Numbered from the stretch's first letter, positions 1 through 10,413 are shown. The stretch: DNA of 64,000 nucleotides from CAXMST01 sp963790085 (GCA_963790085.1 CAWBNH010000006.1:124001-188000); one strand, 5' to 3'. The notes: a model not told the origin generated them from the sequence alone. Numbers and translations are program-made.

Positions 1-551
1 ACCTCAGCCACGTATCCGAACAGGTGCGGCGCGAGCTCCCCCTGGGGATAGTCGCGCACATAGACCTCCTCGACGGTGATCCCGGGGAACTCGTCCTGGC
101 GCTCGCGCAGGAAGTAGACGAGATCGCGGTCGACGTCCCGCTCGAGCGTCACCGGGCTGGCGGGTAGCTCGCGCGTCTGCCGGCGGATCTCCCGCTTCAG
201 CCGCCGGCTCGGGATGCCCGAGACCTTCGCGAGGTCGTCGAGTACCGCGTTGCGCTGCTTCGGCCGCTTCGGCAGTCGATCGGGCCGGACCTGGAGCGAG
301 AGCGCGGTGCGGTTGCGGACCAGCGTCTTGCCGGCGCGGTCGAGGATGTCCCCCCGCGGGGCCTGGATCGAGACCTCGCGGACGCGGTTGTTCTGAGCCT
401 GATCGAGGTACTCCTCAGCGGACAGCACCTCGAGGTACCAGAGCCGGAAGAAGATCACCGCGAACGCGACCAGCGCGATCCCGCTGAGTACGGCAACCCG
501 GACGGCGAACTGCGAGGTCATCGGGCGCTGGTCTTCAGGACGGAACATCAT
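1..551 (-). CDS. mrdA: Penicillin-binding protein 2, partial (C-terminal part outside window)
   Basis: Transpeptidase of the rod/elongation machinery that cross-links lateral-wall peptidoglycan at the membrane. The first 183 codons are visible. They show a short basic start, one membrane helix at about residues 12-35, and the opening of the PBP dimerisation domain with the conserved APRGDILDRAG stretch, followed by the LPASPVTLERDVDRD-type region. The transpeptidase domain lies beyond base 1. It starts at the tandem ATG ATG immediately after the mreD TAG stop, so translation is probably coupled. The mreB-mreC-mreD-mrdA order supports the assignment. Confidence 0.9.
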   Translation of the reverse strand, partial: MMFRPEDQRPMTSQFAVRVAVLSGIALVAFAVIFFRLWYLEVLSAEEYLDQAQNNRVREVSIQAPRGDILDRAGKTLVRNRTALSLQVRPDRLPKRPKQRNAVLDDLAKVSGIPSRRLKREIRRQTRELPASPVTLERDVDRDLVYFLRERQDEFPGITVEEVYVRDYPQGELAPHLFGYVAE

Positions 552-1112
552 CTAGCCGGCTGCCCCAAGGATGCCACCGCGTCCTACCCGCCGCCGGACG
601 ACGCGGCCGTCCTGGACGAGCGCCGGACGCAGCAGCCGCCGGACCAGCGGGAACAGGGGGATCGCGAGCAGGGCCCCGAACAGCGCCTGGACGGCGATCT
701 CTCGCAGGACCAGGAGGCTGACCGGGGCGTCGACGCCGAGCATCAACTGCATTGCCGCATAGATCGCGGCGGAAACGCCGGTCAGCAGGCCGGTCAGCAG
801 CGGCGGCACCAGCGAGCTGACGATGTCATAGCCCTCGCGCCAGCGCCCCGCCAGGTACCCGACCGCCATCAAGGCGAGCGAGGTGACACCGAGGGTGGTG
901 CCGAGCGCGGAGTCGAGCAGCAGACCCGCGAAGAAGCCCGAGACGGCGCCGGGGAGCGCTCCGCCGAGCAGGCCCATCGTGACCACGACCACCGGGACGA
1001 CGTTAGCGACCGAGCCGAGCAGCGGCAGCTGGGAGAAGAAGGAGAGCTGCAGGAGGACCGAGACGAAGACGATCAAGGAGACGGTGAGCAGGATCCGCGG
1101 GGTGAAGATCAC
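552..1112 (-). CDS. mreD: Rod shape-determining protein MreD
   Basis: Polytopic inner-membrane protein of the MreBCD elongasome, 186 residues with about five hydrophobic helices and a basic C-terminus, the usual size of MreD. It starts with GTG overlapping the mreC stop in a GTGA arrangement and ends directly before the PBP2 start. MreD sequences are poorly conserved, so the call rests on size, topology and position between mreC and mrdA. Confidence 0.88.
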   Translation of the reverse strand: MIFTPRILLTVSLIVFVSVLLQLSFFSQLPLLGSVANVVPVVVVTMGLLGGALPGAVSGFFAGLLLDSALGTTLGVTSLALMAVGYLAGRWREGYDIVSSLVPPLLTGLLTGVSAAIYAAMQLMLGVDAPVSLLVLREIAVQALFGALLAIPLFPLVRRLLRPALVQDGRVVRRRVGRGGILGAAG

Positions 1113-1963
1113 GACGGGCCCCCGGTGAGGACAGCGACCGAATCGAGGTTGGTCAGGTCCGCGTACGGAGTGATGTGGACCTGCTGCCGCAGCTCCTGCT
1201 CGCCGAGCTGCGACTCGCGAGCCTCGCCGATCGGGATGCCGGCCGGATATCTCGAGGGCAGCGACGGGTCGTCGATCCCGGCGGTGATTACGCCCGCCCC
1301 GGGCTTGACCTCGTCGTCGCCCTGGATCAACCCGAGCAACAGATCCTTGGGGTCCCCGACGACCGGGCCGACGACCCCGAGGGGGCCGCCCTCGAGGACC
1401 TTGGCGGTGACGCTGCTCTCCTGGTCGCTGAGCAGGGTGACGCGAGCGCTACCGCCGTCCACCGCGCTGACCCGGCCGACTAGCCCATCCCCGTCGATCA
1501 CCGCGTCGTCGACGGCGACCCCGTCCGAGCTGCCCTTGTCGATCCGCATGATCTGATTCCAGGTCGAGGCCGAGCGGGCGCTGACGTTGGCGTCGACCAC
1601 GGTGTAGGCAGCGAGCGGATCGGCGTCGGCGATCTTCGCGATCTTGCCGCGCTCGAGGCCGGCGGCGAGCTCCTCCTCGGCTTCGGTCAGCTGCAGGCGA
1701 AGGTCCTGCACCTCGGCGCGCAGATCCTCGTTCTCTCCCCGCGCGGCGAAGGTCTCGTCGAACCAGTTGACCAGGTCGCGGAACGGCTTCAGGGCCTGAT
1801 TGGCGCCATCCTCGAGCGGCGAGAGGACGGAACCGATCCCGTTCTGGGCGCTGTGCAGCGGGCCGCTCTCGCCCTCGCTGAAATGGGTGCTGATCAGCAC
1901 CAGGCAGGCGACCACGAGCAGAACCAGTACCGCTCGGCGCCGGCGTACCTGTTTGCGGTACAT
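1109..1963 (-). CDS. mreC: Rod shape-determining protein MreC
   Basis: Bitopic scaffold linking MreB to periplasmic wall synthases. I use the ATG at 1963 (284 residues): it puts a basic MYRKQVRRRRA segment right before a membrane helix at about residues 11-28, and it lies 11 bases after the mreB stop. A longer in-frame version is possible only by overlapping mreB. A coiled coil follows at about residues 70-115 and then the paired beta-domain region containing GLVGRVSAV and LLSDQESSV, typical of MreC. The 3' end overlaps mreD by four bases. Confidence 0.92.
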   Translation of the reverse strand: MYRKQVRRRRAVLVLLVVACLVLISTHFSEGESGPLHSAQNGIGSVLSPLEDGANQALKPFRDLVNWFDETFAARGENEDLRAEVQDLRLQLTEAEEELAAGLERGKIAKIADADPLAAYTVVDANVSARSASTWNQIMRIDKGSSDGVAVDDAVIDGDGLVGRVSAVDGGSARVTLLSDQESSVTAKVLEGGPLGVVGPVVGDPKDLLLGLIQGDDEVKPGAGVITAGIDDPSLPSRYPAGIPIGEARESQLGEQELRQQVHITPYADLTNLDSVAVLTGGPS

Positions 1964-1974
1964 CGGCCCAGTCC

Positions 1975-3021
1975 CTACCGGCGGCGGCGGCCGCCGTCTC
2001 GAGAGCTGACCTGGTGGATGACCTCGAACTCCTCCAGCGAGCGGCCCGACCCGACCGCCACGCAGGTCAGCGGCGAGTCGGCCAGCTGGGCGGGCATCTG
2101 GCACTCCTGCCGGAGCCGCTCATCGAAGCCCTGAAGCAGCGCGCCGCCTCCGGCAAGGGTGATCCCCCGGTCCATGATGTCCCCGGCGAGCTCCGGCGGC
2201 GTGCGGTCGAGCGTCTCCTTGACGGCGCCGACGATCGCGTTGACCGGCTCGCTCAGCGCCTCGCGCACCTCCTCTGAGCTGAGCATCACCGTCTTCGGCA
2301 GGCCGCTGACGATGTCACGGCCGCGGATCTCGGTCTTGATCTCCTCGCTCAGAGCGGTCGCCGAGCCGGCCTCGAGCTTGACCTCCTCCGCAGTCTGCTG
2401 GCCGATCATCAGCTTGTGCTGCGCCTTGCAGTGGTGGACGATCGCGTCGTCCATCTCGTCTCCGCCAACCCGGATCGACTGGCTGACGACGATCCCGCCG
2501 AGCGAGATCACCGCCACCTCGCTGGTTCCGCCGCCGATGTCGACGACCATCGATCCGGTCGGTTCCCCGACCGGCAGGCCGGCACCGATCGCGGCGGCCA
2601 TCGGCTCCTCGATCAGGTAGGCCTGGCGAGCGCCGGCCGCGAGACAGGCCTCCTCGACCGCACGCTTCTCGACCCCGGTGACGCCAGAGGGCACGCAGAC
2701 GACCACACGCGGATGGGCGAAGCGGTTCTGATGGACCTGCTGAATGAAGTAGCGCAGCATCTCCTCGGTCACGTCGAAGTCAGCGATCACGCCGTCCTTG
2801 AGTGGTCGGATCGCCTGGATCGTGCCCGGTGTGCGCCCCAGCATCCGCTTTGCGTCCATGCCGACCGCGTGGACGGCGCCGGTGCGTGAATCGACGGCGA
2901 CCACCGACGGCTCCGAGAGCACGATGCCCCGGCCGCGAACGTAGACGAGCGTGTTGGCGGTGCCGAGATCGACGGCCATGTCGCGGCCGCCGAATCCGGT
3001 CATGTAGCTGAAGATGCCCAT
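1975..3021 (-). CDS. mreB: Rod shape-determining protein MreB
   Basis: Bacterial actin that organises cell elongation. The protein has 348 residues from the ATG at 3021 (MGIFSYMTGFGGRDMAVDLG); a longer in-frame extension is non-conserved. Actin-fold nucleotide signatures are present: the phosphate-1 loop DLGTANTLVYV near residue 17, VDIGGGTSEVAVISLGG near residue 160 and the adenosine motif GGGALLQGF near residue 290. It is the first gene of mreB-mreC-mreD-mrdA. A region of about 247 bases upstream separates it from maf and probably contains the operon promoter. Confidence 0.96.
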   Translation of the reverse strand: MGIFSYMTGFGGRDMAVDLGTANTLVYVRGRGIVLSEPSVVAVDSRTGAVHAVGMDAKRMLGRTPGTIQAIRPLKDGVIADFDVTEEMLRYFIQQVHQNRFAHPRVVVCVPSGVTGVEKRAVEEACLAAGARQAYLIEEPMAAAIGAGLPVGEPTGSMVVDIGGGTSEVAVISLGGIVVSQSIRVGGDEMDDAIVHHCKAQHKLMIGQQTAEEVKLEAGSATALSEEIKTEIRGRDIVSGLPKTVMLSSEEVREALSEPVNAIVGAVKETLDRTPPELAGDIMDRGITLAGGGALLQGFDERLRQECQMPAQLADSPLTCVAVGSGRSLEEFEVIHQVSSRDGGRRRR

Positions 3022-3202
3022 CGTCTTGCTGAAGCCTCGAAGGTAGGGGAAGTGGACTCTGTCGGAGGTCTGGGGCGGACCGACTAATAGGTCGATTGCA
3101 TCCACCGGCGTTGAGCCGGCCAAGCCCGCCCGCGCCGCTGGGTCTTCCCGCACACGCCAGGCGCTGAAAAGCTCTGCCGTGGCCGGCGGACCGCGGGCGC
3201 GA

Positions 3203-3208
3203 AGTCTA
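3203..3208 (-). promoter_or_regulatory. Possible -10 element for the mreB operon
   Basis: The non-coding stretch 3022-3268 between mreB and maf contains, read on the minus strand, a TAGACT hexamer that matches the -10 pattern seen before many genes in this window. No clear -35 is visible, and it would leave a leader of about 175 bases, so this is tentative. I see nothing else recognisable in the stretch. Confidence 0.25.
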
Positions 3209-3268
3209 GCGGAGAGCGGGCAGAAAAGCCATTCTGTGAGCAAATACACATAGGTGCCTAATGGTTAC

Positions 3269-3820
3269 TCAACGCTCTCGCAGCTCCCCGATCAGGCTCG
3301 CGAGCAGCGGCAGGGGCAGGCCGATGACGTTCGAGAGGTCGCCCTCGACGCCGGCGATCAGGCTCGAGCCAAAGCCCTGAACCGCGTAGCCGCCGGCGCG
3401 CCCGCGCCACTCGCCGGTGTCGAGGTAGAGCTCGATCTCGGGATCGGTCAACCGGCGGAAACGGACGATGGTCGTCTCCGAGCCCGAGAGCGGCCGATCG
3501 CCGCCGAGGATGAAGACGCCGCTGTGGACCCGGTGGCTGCGCCCCGAGAGCGCCCGCAGTCGCTCGGCGGCGGCCGCGCGGTCGACGGGCTTGCCGAGCA
3601 CCCGGCCGTCGAGCGCGACGTCGGTGTCGGAGCCGATCACGTGCGCCCCGGGCGGGGCCAGCGCCGCCCCGGCCCGGGCCTTGCGCTCGGCGTTGACCAT
3701 CACCAGCTCGAGCGGGTCGCCGCCGGATAGCTCGGTGACCTCTGGGGCGACGACCTCGAACGGGATCCCGAGCAGGGCGAGCAGCTCTCGCCGGCGCGGC
3801 GAGGCCGAGGCGAGGACCAG
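3269..3820 (-). CDS. maf: Maf family nucleoside triphosphate pyrophosphatase, apparent CTG start
   Basis: Maf-type pyrophosphatase that hydrolyses non-canonical or modified NTPs. The frame encodes the diagnostic LASASPRRRELL at the very N-terminus, VVAPEVTE, and IGSDTDV where the family usually has GADTVV. The frame back to the previous in-frame stop holds no ATG, GTG or TTG. The first ATG, at 3703, would delete the SxSPRR motif. A CTG at 3820, 7 bases after GGGGGA, gives 183 residues, the normal Maf length. It lies 26 bases after ndk and is probably co-transcribed with it. Family assignment is firm; the start is inferred. Confidence 0.85.
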   Translation of the reverse strand: MVLASASPRRRELLALLGIPFEVVAPEVTELSGGDPLELVMVNAERKARAGAALAPPGAHVIGSDTDVALDGRVLGKPVDRAAAAERLRALSGRSHRVHSGVFILGGDRPLSGSETTIVRFRRLTDPEIELYLDTGEWRGRAGGYAVQGFGSSLIAGVEGDLSNVIGLPLPLLASLIGELRER

Positions 3821-3846
3821 CCTCGGGTCCCCCGCCGCCCGTCCGC

Positions 3847-4260
3847 CTACAGCTCGGGGAACCAGATCGAGATCTCGCGCGCGGCCGACTCGTCCGAGTC
3901 CGAGCCGTGGACGAGGTTGAACGTGACCTCGGTCCCGAAGTCACCGCGGATCGAGCCGGTCTCCGCCTCGACGGGGTCCGTCGCGCCGATCAGCTGACGC
4001 GCGGCCCGGACCGCCTCGACCCCCTCGAGGACCATGGCGACCAGCGGGCCGCCGGTGATGAACTCGACCAGCTCGCCGAAGAACGGCCTCTCGGCGTGCT
4101 CGGCGTAGTGCTCGTTGGCGAGCGCCTGATCGGCGGTCAGCAGCTTCAGCGCCACCGGGCGCAGGCCCTTGCGCTCGAACCGGGCGATCGCCTCACCGGT
4201 CAGTCCGCGATCGAACGCGTCAGGCTTGATCAGGATCAGTGTGCGGGTGCTCTCGGCCAT
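3847..4260 (-). CDS. ndk: Nucleoside diphosphate kinase
   Basis: Transfers the terminal phosphate between NTPs and NDPs through a phosphohistidine. The protein has 137 residues from the ATG at 4260, typical of the family. It begins with TLILIKPDAF and carries NLVHGSDS, whose His117 is the phosphorylated residue. A longer in-frame version runs into the upstream gene and is non-conserved. A GAGGGG element lies just before the start. It sits between the zinc-ribbon gene (20-base gap) and maf, suggesting a three-gene operon. Confidence 0.96.
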   Translation of the reverse strand: MAESTRTLILIKPDAFDRGLTGEAIARFERKGLRPVALKLLTADQALANEHYAEHAERPFFGELVEFITGGPLVAMVLEGVEAVRAARQLIGATDPVEAETGSIRGDFGTEVTFNLVHGSDSDESAAREISIWFPEL

Positions 4261-4280
4261 CTTCCCCTCTGGAGTTCCTT

Positions 4281-5003
4281 TCAGCTCTTCGGAGTCGCTT
4301 GGCGGCTCGCGGTCTGCTCCGGCTCGTTGCCGGTGCGCGGGGCCTGCTGCTGCTTGCGCTCGGGCGCTGCCTTCTGCCGCGGTGGCGGCGCCGATCCCGA
4401 GCCGGCCGTGGCCGGCGCTCGGCGCTTCGGCTGCCGGGCGGCCGGCGCGGCGCCGTCGGCGGCGGCACGCTCGCCCGACGATCGCTGGCGCGAGGCCGGC
4501 TGCCCGGCGCGGGTCCGGGACGGTCGCTTCTTCGGCGCGCCGCTCTCGGGCTTCGGTGCGCCCCCGACGCTGGCCTCGCAGTAGGGGCAGACCGACCAGC
4601 GCGGATCGACCGGCCGGCCACAGGAGCGGCACGGATCCTTGAGGCGGTGCTGGCACTCGGGGCAGAGCAGCCAGGAGAGCTCGATCGGATGCTCACATCT
4701 GGCGCATGAGGTCTCGGTCAGTCGCCTCAGCCGCAGCTCCGCCGCCTTCGTCTCGAGCTCACGCTCGCGGGCGTCGGCGAGATACTCGGGTGGCCGCAAG
4801 ATCGTGTAGATGATCGTGCCGATGAACGGGAACAACGAGGTGGCGGTGGCGGTCGCCACGAGGACCGGATCGTCGATCCGGCGGCGCGCATCGGCGTTCG
4901 TCCACCAGACCAGCGCAATCCAGATGACCACCAGGACGAGGATCAGCAGATTGACGACGAGGTTCAGCGAACTGTCGGTTATTCCAAAGAGAGCTAGGAG
5001 CAT
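4281..5003 (-). CDS. Membrane protein with double zinc ribbon
   Basis: Unknown function, 240 residues. Two hydrophobic segments (about 13-34 and 47-68) precede a charged linker. A double zinc-ribbon region follows with four CxxC knuckles at C100/C103, C114/C117, C125/C128 and C139/C142. The C-terminal 90 residues are basic, Pro/Ala-rich and probably disordered. A minus-strand TAGACT at 5019-5024 lies 15 bases before the ATG and may be the promoter of this gene with ndk and maf. Zinc binding is inferred from the cysteine pattern. Confidence 0.85.
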   Translation of the reverse strand: MLLALFGITDSSLNLVVNLLILVLVVIWIALVWWTNADARRRIDDPVLVATATATSLFPFIGTIIYTILRPPEYLADARERELETKAAELRLRRLTETSCARCEHPIELSWLLCPECQHRLKDPCRSCGRPVDPRWSVCPYCEASVGGAPKPESGAPKKRPSRTRAGQPASRQRSSGERAAADGAAPAARQPKRRAPATAGSGSAPPPRQKAAPERKQQQAPRTGNEPEQTASRQATPKS

Positions 5004-5101
5004 CGCGTGAAGCGGGTCAGTCTACTCGCCCCCTCCCCCGGCACCGGGCCGTGATGTCGCGCTGGGTCGCCGCGACCAGGGCCGCGGTCGCCCGCCACAG
5101 C

Positions 5102-5221
5102 TCAGAGGAACAGCTGTCCGAACAGGTAGCCGAGCCCGAAGAAGACGAGGATCACGCCGGCGACGACCGCGGCAACCAGCCCCATCATCGTGAGCAGCTC
5201 CGATCTCGCCTCACGGTCCAT
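5102..5221 (-). CDS. Small single-span membrane protein
   Basis: A 39-codon frame encoding a short charged N-terminus and one strong hydrophobic helix ending GYLFGQLFL. It overlaps the 3' end of folC by 37 bases. An alternative start, the first of two adjacent ATGs at 5188, forms an ATGA overlap with the folC stop and would give a 28-residue helix-only peptide. Function unknown. The coupling to folC and the clear hydrophobic profile favour a real gene. Confidence 0.5.
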   Translation of the reverse strand: MDREARSELLTMMGLVAAVVAGVILVFFGLGYLFGQLFL

Positions 5222-6447
5222 GCGTGTCGCAAAAGGTAGTTGGAACCGGCACAGATCGCCACCCCGCGCCGCGATCGGGCGAGCTCGAGCACGAGTCGGA
5301 TCGCCTCGACCGGGTCCGCGACAACGCCGGCATCGACCCCGAGTGAGGAGAACTCGGCGGCCAGCTGCCGTGGGTCGAGGGCCCTCGCGCCGGGCCGGCC
5401 GATCCCGGCTCCCGGTTCGGCAGCCGTGCACACCACACGATCCACCTCCGGGGCGAGCGCCGCCGCGATAGCCGCCGAGTCCTTGTCGGCGAGCACCGAG
5501 ATGCAGGCAATGCGGGGTCGGCCGACGCTCGAGGCCGCCTCCGCCAGCGCCTCGGCGCCCTGCGCGTTGTGGGCGGCGTCGAGCAGGACCGGCGGATCGC
5601 CCGGGAGCAGCTCCAGACGTCCCTCGAGCGGCAGCTGCTCGAGCGCGCTGCGACTGGACGCCGGTTCGGGCCTTACGCCTATCGCAGCAAGCAGCTCGAG
5701 CGCGACGCCCGCGTTGCGCCGCAGGTAGGGCCCGTAGCGCTCGGGCACGGCTGCGGCCGGCGCCGGAGGGGCGACGACGAAGCGGGCTCCCACGCTCCGG
5801 GCGTGCTCGCCGGCCAGCCGCTCAGTCTCCTGGTCGAGACGGCCGACGACCAGGGTCGTCCCCGGCTCGAGCACCGCCAGCTTCTCGGCGGCGATCTCCC
5901 GGACGGTCGGGCCGAGCCACTCGGTGTGGTCGAGCGCGACCGAGGTCAGCGCGGTCGCCTCCGATTCGATCACGTTGGTCGCGTCGAGGCGGCCGCCCAA
6001 TCCCGCCTCGATCACCGCCACCTCGACCCCGGCCTCCCGGAGCAGGACGAACGAGGCGGCGATCGCGGCCTCGAACTGGCTGACCGGATCGGCAACGGAG
6101 CCGGGGGCGTCAGCCGCCGCGGCCGCCCTCAACCGCGCGACTCCGGCGCGGACCTCGTCGACCGCGGCGCCGAACGCCGGCGCGGTCGGTTCCCGCCCGC
6201 CGACTCGGGTTCGCTCCCGCCAACGGTTCACGTGCGGGGAGATCGTGCACCCCGAGCGCACCCCCGACGCCTCGAGCAGGGCGGCGGCGATCAGCGTCAC
6301 CGAGGTCTTGCCGTTCGTGCCGACCACGTGCACTGAGCGGAAGGCTCGCTGCGGCTGGCCGAGCTCGGCGCACAGCGCCCGCATGCGATCGAGGCCCAGC
6401 TTCCAGCCGACCGGCTCGAGATCGGCGAGATAGCGCTCGGGGTCTAT
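5185..6447 (-). CDS. folC: Bifunctional folylpolyglutamate/dihydrofolate synthase, apparent ATA start
   Basis: Mur-ligase-family enzyme that adds glutamate to folates. It shows the P-loop HVVGTNGKTSVT, SPHVNRWRER, the metal-binding region with EAGLGGRLDATN and LDHTEWLG, and the C-terminal ligase domain with LLDAAHNAQG. The conserved N-terminal segment YLADLEPVGWKLGLDR lies upstream of the first ATG (6384). The frame back to its stop has no ATG, GTG or TTG. An ATA at 6447 overlaps the valS stop (ATAG) and follows GAGGAG by 8 bases, giving 420 residues, a normal FolC length. The ATG at 6384 is the conservative alternative. Confidence 0.88.
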   Translation of the reverse strand: MDPERYLADLEPVGWKLGLDRMRALCAELGQPQRAFRSVHVVGTNGKTSVTLIAAALLEASGVRSGCTISPHVNRWRERTRVGGREPTAPAFGAAVDEVRAGVARLRAAAAADAPGSVADPVSQFEAAIAASFVLLREAGVEVAVIEAGLGGRLDATNVIESEATALTSVALDHTEWLGPTVREIAAEKLAVLEPGTTLVVGRLDQETERLAGEHARSVGARFVVAPPAPAAAVPERYGPYLRRNAGVALELLAAIGVRPEPASSRSALEQLPLEGRLELLPGDPPVLLDAAHNAQGAEALAEAASSVGRPRIACISVLADKDSAAIAAALAPEVDRVVCTAAEPGAGIGRPGARALDPRQLAAEFSSLGVDAGVVADPVEAIRLVLELARSRRGVAICAGSNYLLRHAWTVRRDRSCSR

Positions 6448-9005
6448 CCGCTCAGCTCCTCGAGCTCGGATCTGTAGCCCTCGAGCTTCTCGCGCTCGGA
6501 GGCGACGACCTCGGGTGGCGCCTTGGCGACGAAGCCCTTATTGCCGAGCTTGCTCTCCGCGCGCTCGACCTCGGCTCGAAGCTTGCTCCGCCGCTCCTCG
6601 ATCCGCGCCGCCACCGTCCTCGCGTCGAGCCCCTCGGACTCGAGCAACTCGACCGACGCCACGGTCGCGATCGCCGAGCCGTCGTCGGCGCCGAACTCGA
6701 TCCGCGCCAGGCGACCGACGAGCTCATGCGGCTCGTCGCCCCTGACGCGGCCGCCGAGCACGGCGCCGGCCGGGACCTCGGCCAGCTCCCGCCACCGCCG
6801 CAGCGAGCGAGTCAGGTCGATCGCAGCTCCGACCTCGCGCTCGGCCTGCTCATCGACCCGCTCGGTCGCGACCTGCGGATACGGGCTGACGACGAGCTGC
6901 GCCCGCCGATCCGGGAGAAAGGACCAGATCTCCTCGGTCACGAACGGCATCAGCGGATGCGCCAGCGCCAGCGTCCGCTCGAGCACGAAGAGCAGATTCC
7001 CGGCCGCCCCGGCGTCGCCCCCGTAGAGGCGGGGCTTGACGATCTCCAAGTACCAGTCGCAGAGCTCCGACCAGAGGAATCGGTACAGCTCGAGCGCCGC
7101 GTGGGAGAAGTCATAGGCATCGAGCCGCTCGCCGACCGTCCCCACGGCGCGCTCGAGCCGAGAGAGTATCCAGCGGTCCTCGACGGTCTCGAACGCCGGC
7201 GCCGGGCTCGCGTCGCCCGCCCCGGTGAGGATCAGACGGGAGGCGTTCCACATCTTGTTCGCCAGATCTCTCCCCTGCTGGACCTTGGCCTCGCTGAAGC
7301 GGACGTCCTGACTCGACGACATCGCGAGCAGGCCGAAGCGGAGAGCATCGGCACCGTTCTTCGAGATCTCGTCGAGAGGATCGATCCCGGTGCCGAGGCT
7401 CTTCGACATCCGCCTGCCGTCGGGGGCCTGGATCACGGAGTGGATGTAGACGTCGCGGAAGGGGACGTCGCCGGTGAACTCGAGCCCGCTCATGATCATC
7501 CGCGCGACCCAGAGGTAGATGATGTCGCGCGCGGTCGAGAGCAGATCGGTCGGGTAGAAGGCGCGGAGCTCGGGCGTGTCCTCGGGCCAGCCGAGGGTCG
7601 CGAACGGCCACAGCGCCGAGCTGAACCAGGTGTCGAGCACGTCCGGGTCGCGGCGCAGGGTGCCGCCGCAATCAGGGCACCGCGACGGCTCCGACTCGGC
7701 GACGATCGTCCGCTCGCAGGTCTCGCAGTACCAGACCGGGAGTTGATGCCCCCACCAGAGCTGGCGACTCACGCACCACGGCCGTATCCCCTCCATCCAG
7801 TCGAGGTAGACGCGCTTCCAGCGCTCCGGCACGATTCGCACGCGCCCGTCCTCGACGACCTCGATCGCCGGCCTTGCGAGCTCGTCCATCGCGCAGAACC
7901 ACTGCAGGCTGATCAGCGGCTCGATCCGCTCGCCCGACCGATGCGAGAACGGGACCGAGTGGGTATAGGGCTCCTCGGCCGAGATCCGGCCGAGCGCACC
8001 GAGCTCGGCGACGACCGCCGCCCGCGCGTCTTCGGCACTCATGCCGACGAACCGCTCGGGGGCCGGCTCGATGATCCGCCCGTCCTCGCCGATCACGGTG
8101 ATCTCCTCGAGCCCCTGCCGACGGCCGATCTCGAAGTCGTTCGGATCGTGACCCGGGGTGATCTTCAGCGCCCCGGTGCCGAACTCGGGATCGACGTACG
8201 GATCGGCGATGATCGGCAGCCGCCGACCGACGAGCGGCAGCTCGCAGTAGCCGCCGACCAGATCGCGATAGCGCTCGTCGTCGGGGTTCACCGCGACCGC
8301 CGTGTCGGCGAGCATCGTCTCCGGTCGGACCGTGGCCACCGTCAGCACCCCCTCGCCGCCCTCGAGCGGGTACTCGATCGAGAACAGGGTGTCGGTCACC
8401 TCGCGGTTCTCGACCTCGAGATCGGAGATCGCCGAGTGCGAGCCGGGATCCCAGTTGACGATGTAGTTGTCGCGGTAGATGTAGCCCTTCTCGTAGAGCC
8501 CGACGAAGACGCGATAGACGGCCTCGACGTAGCCCTCGTCGAGGGTGAACCGCTCGTCGTCGTAGTCCAGCGACGCACCGAGCGCCTTGAACTGATTGAC
8601 GATCCGCGCGCCCTTCTCCTCCCGCCACTGCCAGACGCGCTCGACGAATGCCTCGCGACCTAGTTCATGCCGGGAGAGCCCCTGCTCGGTGAGCTGTTTC
8701 TCGACCACGGACTGAGTCGCGATCCCGGCATGATCGGTGCCGAGGATCCACTTGACGCGCCTGCCCTCCATCCGTCGCTTGCGCGCCAGCGCGTCCTGGA
8801 TCGTCCCGTTCAGCGCGTGGCCCATGTGCAGCGACCCGGTCACGTTCGGCGGCGGGATCGCGATCGAGTAGTTGTCCTCCCGGGGCCCCGTCGGATCGAC
8901 GTGGAAGTAGCCACCCTCGATCCACGAGGAGAAGATCCGGCCCTCGACCTCGGCCGGGTCGTAGCGGGTCGTCTCCTCGAGTCTCTTGCGGCGCTCGGCG
9001 TCCAC
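6444..9005 (-). CDS. valS: Valyl-tRNA synthetase
   Basis: Class I aminoacyl-tRNA synthetase charging tRNA-Val, 853 residues. The HIGH signature appears as HMGH (H60-H63) after PPPNVTGSL, the KMSKS loop as RRMSKS near residue 533, and the editing-domain region ATVRPETMLADTAVAVNP is present. The C-terminal coiled coil typical of ValRS is visible. The start is GTG at 9005. A TAAACT hexamer ends 10 bases upstream with no Shine-Dalgarno element, suggesting a leaderless or nearly leaderless transcript. folC follows with overlap. Confidence 0.97.
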   Translation of the reverse strand: MDAERRKRLEETTRYDPAEVEGRIFSSWIEGGYFHVDPTGPREDNYSIAIPPPNVTGSLHMGHALNGTIQDALARKRRMEGRRVKWILGTDHAGIATQSVVEKQLTEQGLSRHELGREAFVERVWQWREEKGARIVNQFKALGASLDYDDERFTLDEGYVEAVYRVFVGLYEKGYIYRDNYIVNWDPGSHSAISDLEVENREVTDTLFSIEYPLEGGEGVLTVATVRPETMLADTAVAVNPDDERYRDLVGGYCELPLVGRRLPIIADPYVDPEFGTGALKITPGHDPNDFEIGRRQGLEEITVIGEDGRIIEPAPERFVGMSAEDARAAVVAELGALGRISAEEPYTHSVPFSHRSGERIEPLISLQWFCAMDELARPAIEVVEDGRVRIVPERWKRVYLDWMEGIRPWCVSRQLWWGHQLPVWYCETCERTIVAESEPSRCPDCGGTLRRDPDVLDTWFSSALWPFATLGWPEDTPELRAFYPTDLLSTARDIIYLWVARMIMSGLEFTGDVPFRDVYIHSVIQAPDGRRMSKSLGTGIDPLDEISKNGADALRFGLLAMSSSQDVRFSEAKVQQGRDLANKMWNASRLILTGAGDASPAPAFETVEDRWILSRLERAVGTVGERLDAYDFSHAALELYRFLWSELCDWYLEIVKPRLYGGDAGAAGNLLFVLERTLALAHPLMPFVTEEIWSFLPDRRAQLVVSPYPQVATERVDEQAEREVGAAIDLTRSLRRWRELAEVPAGAVLGGRVRGDEPHELVGRLARIEFGADDGSAIATVASVELLESEGLDARTVAARIEERRSKLRAEVERAESKLGNKGFVAKAPPEVVASEREKLEGYRSELEELSG

Positions 9006-9114
9006 GGGAGGCGCGAGTTTAGTCGCGGCCGCGGGGCCCGGGACCGGGCAGCGTCAGCGCCGGAGCGGGACTGGTGCGAGCGTGCCGCTCAGCCCCGCTG
9101 CCGCAACCGGACGC

Positions 9115-10413
<1,299 letters not shown>

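Noticed and set aside
6726..8663. 645-codon plus-strand frame opposite valS
   Set aside because: Antisense to a certain gene; low-complexity Arg/Asp/Leu-rich product typical of GC-rich shadow frames.
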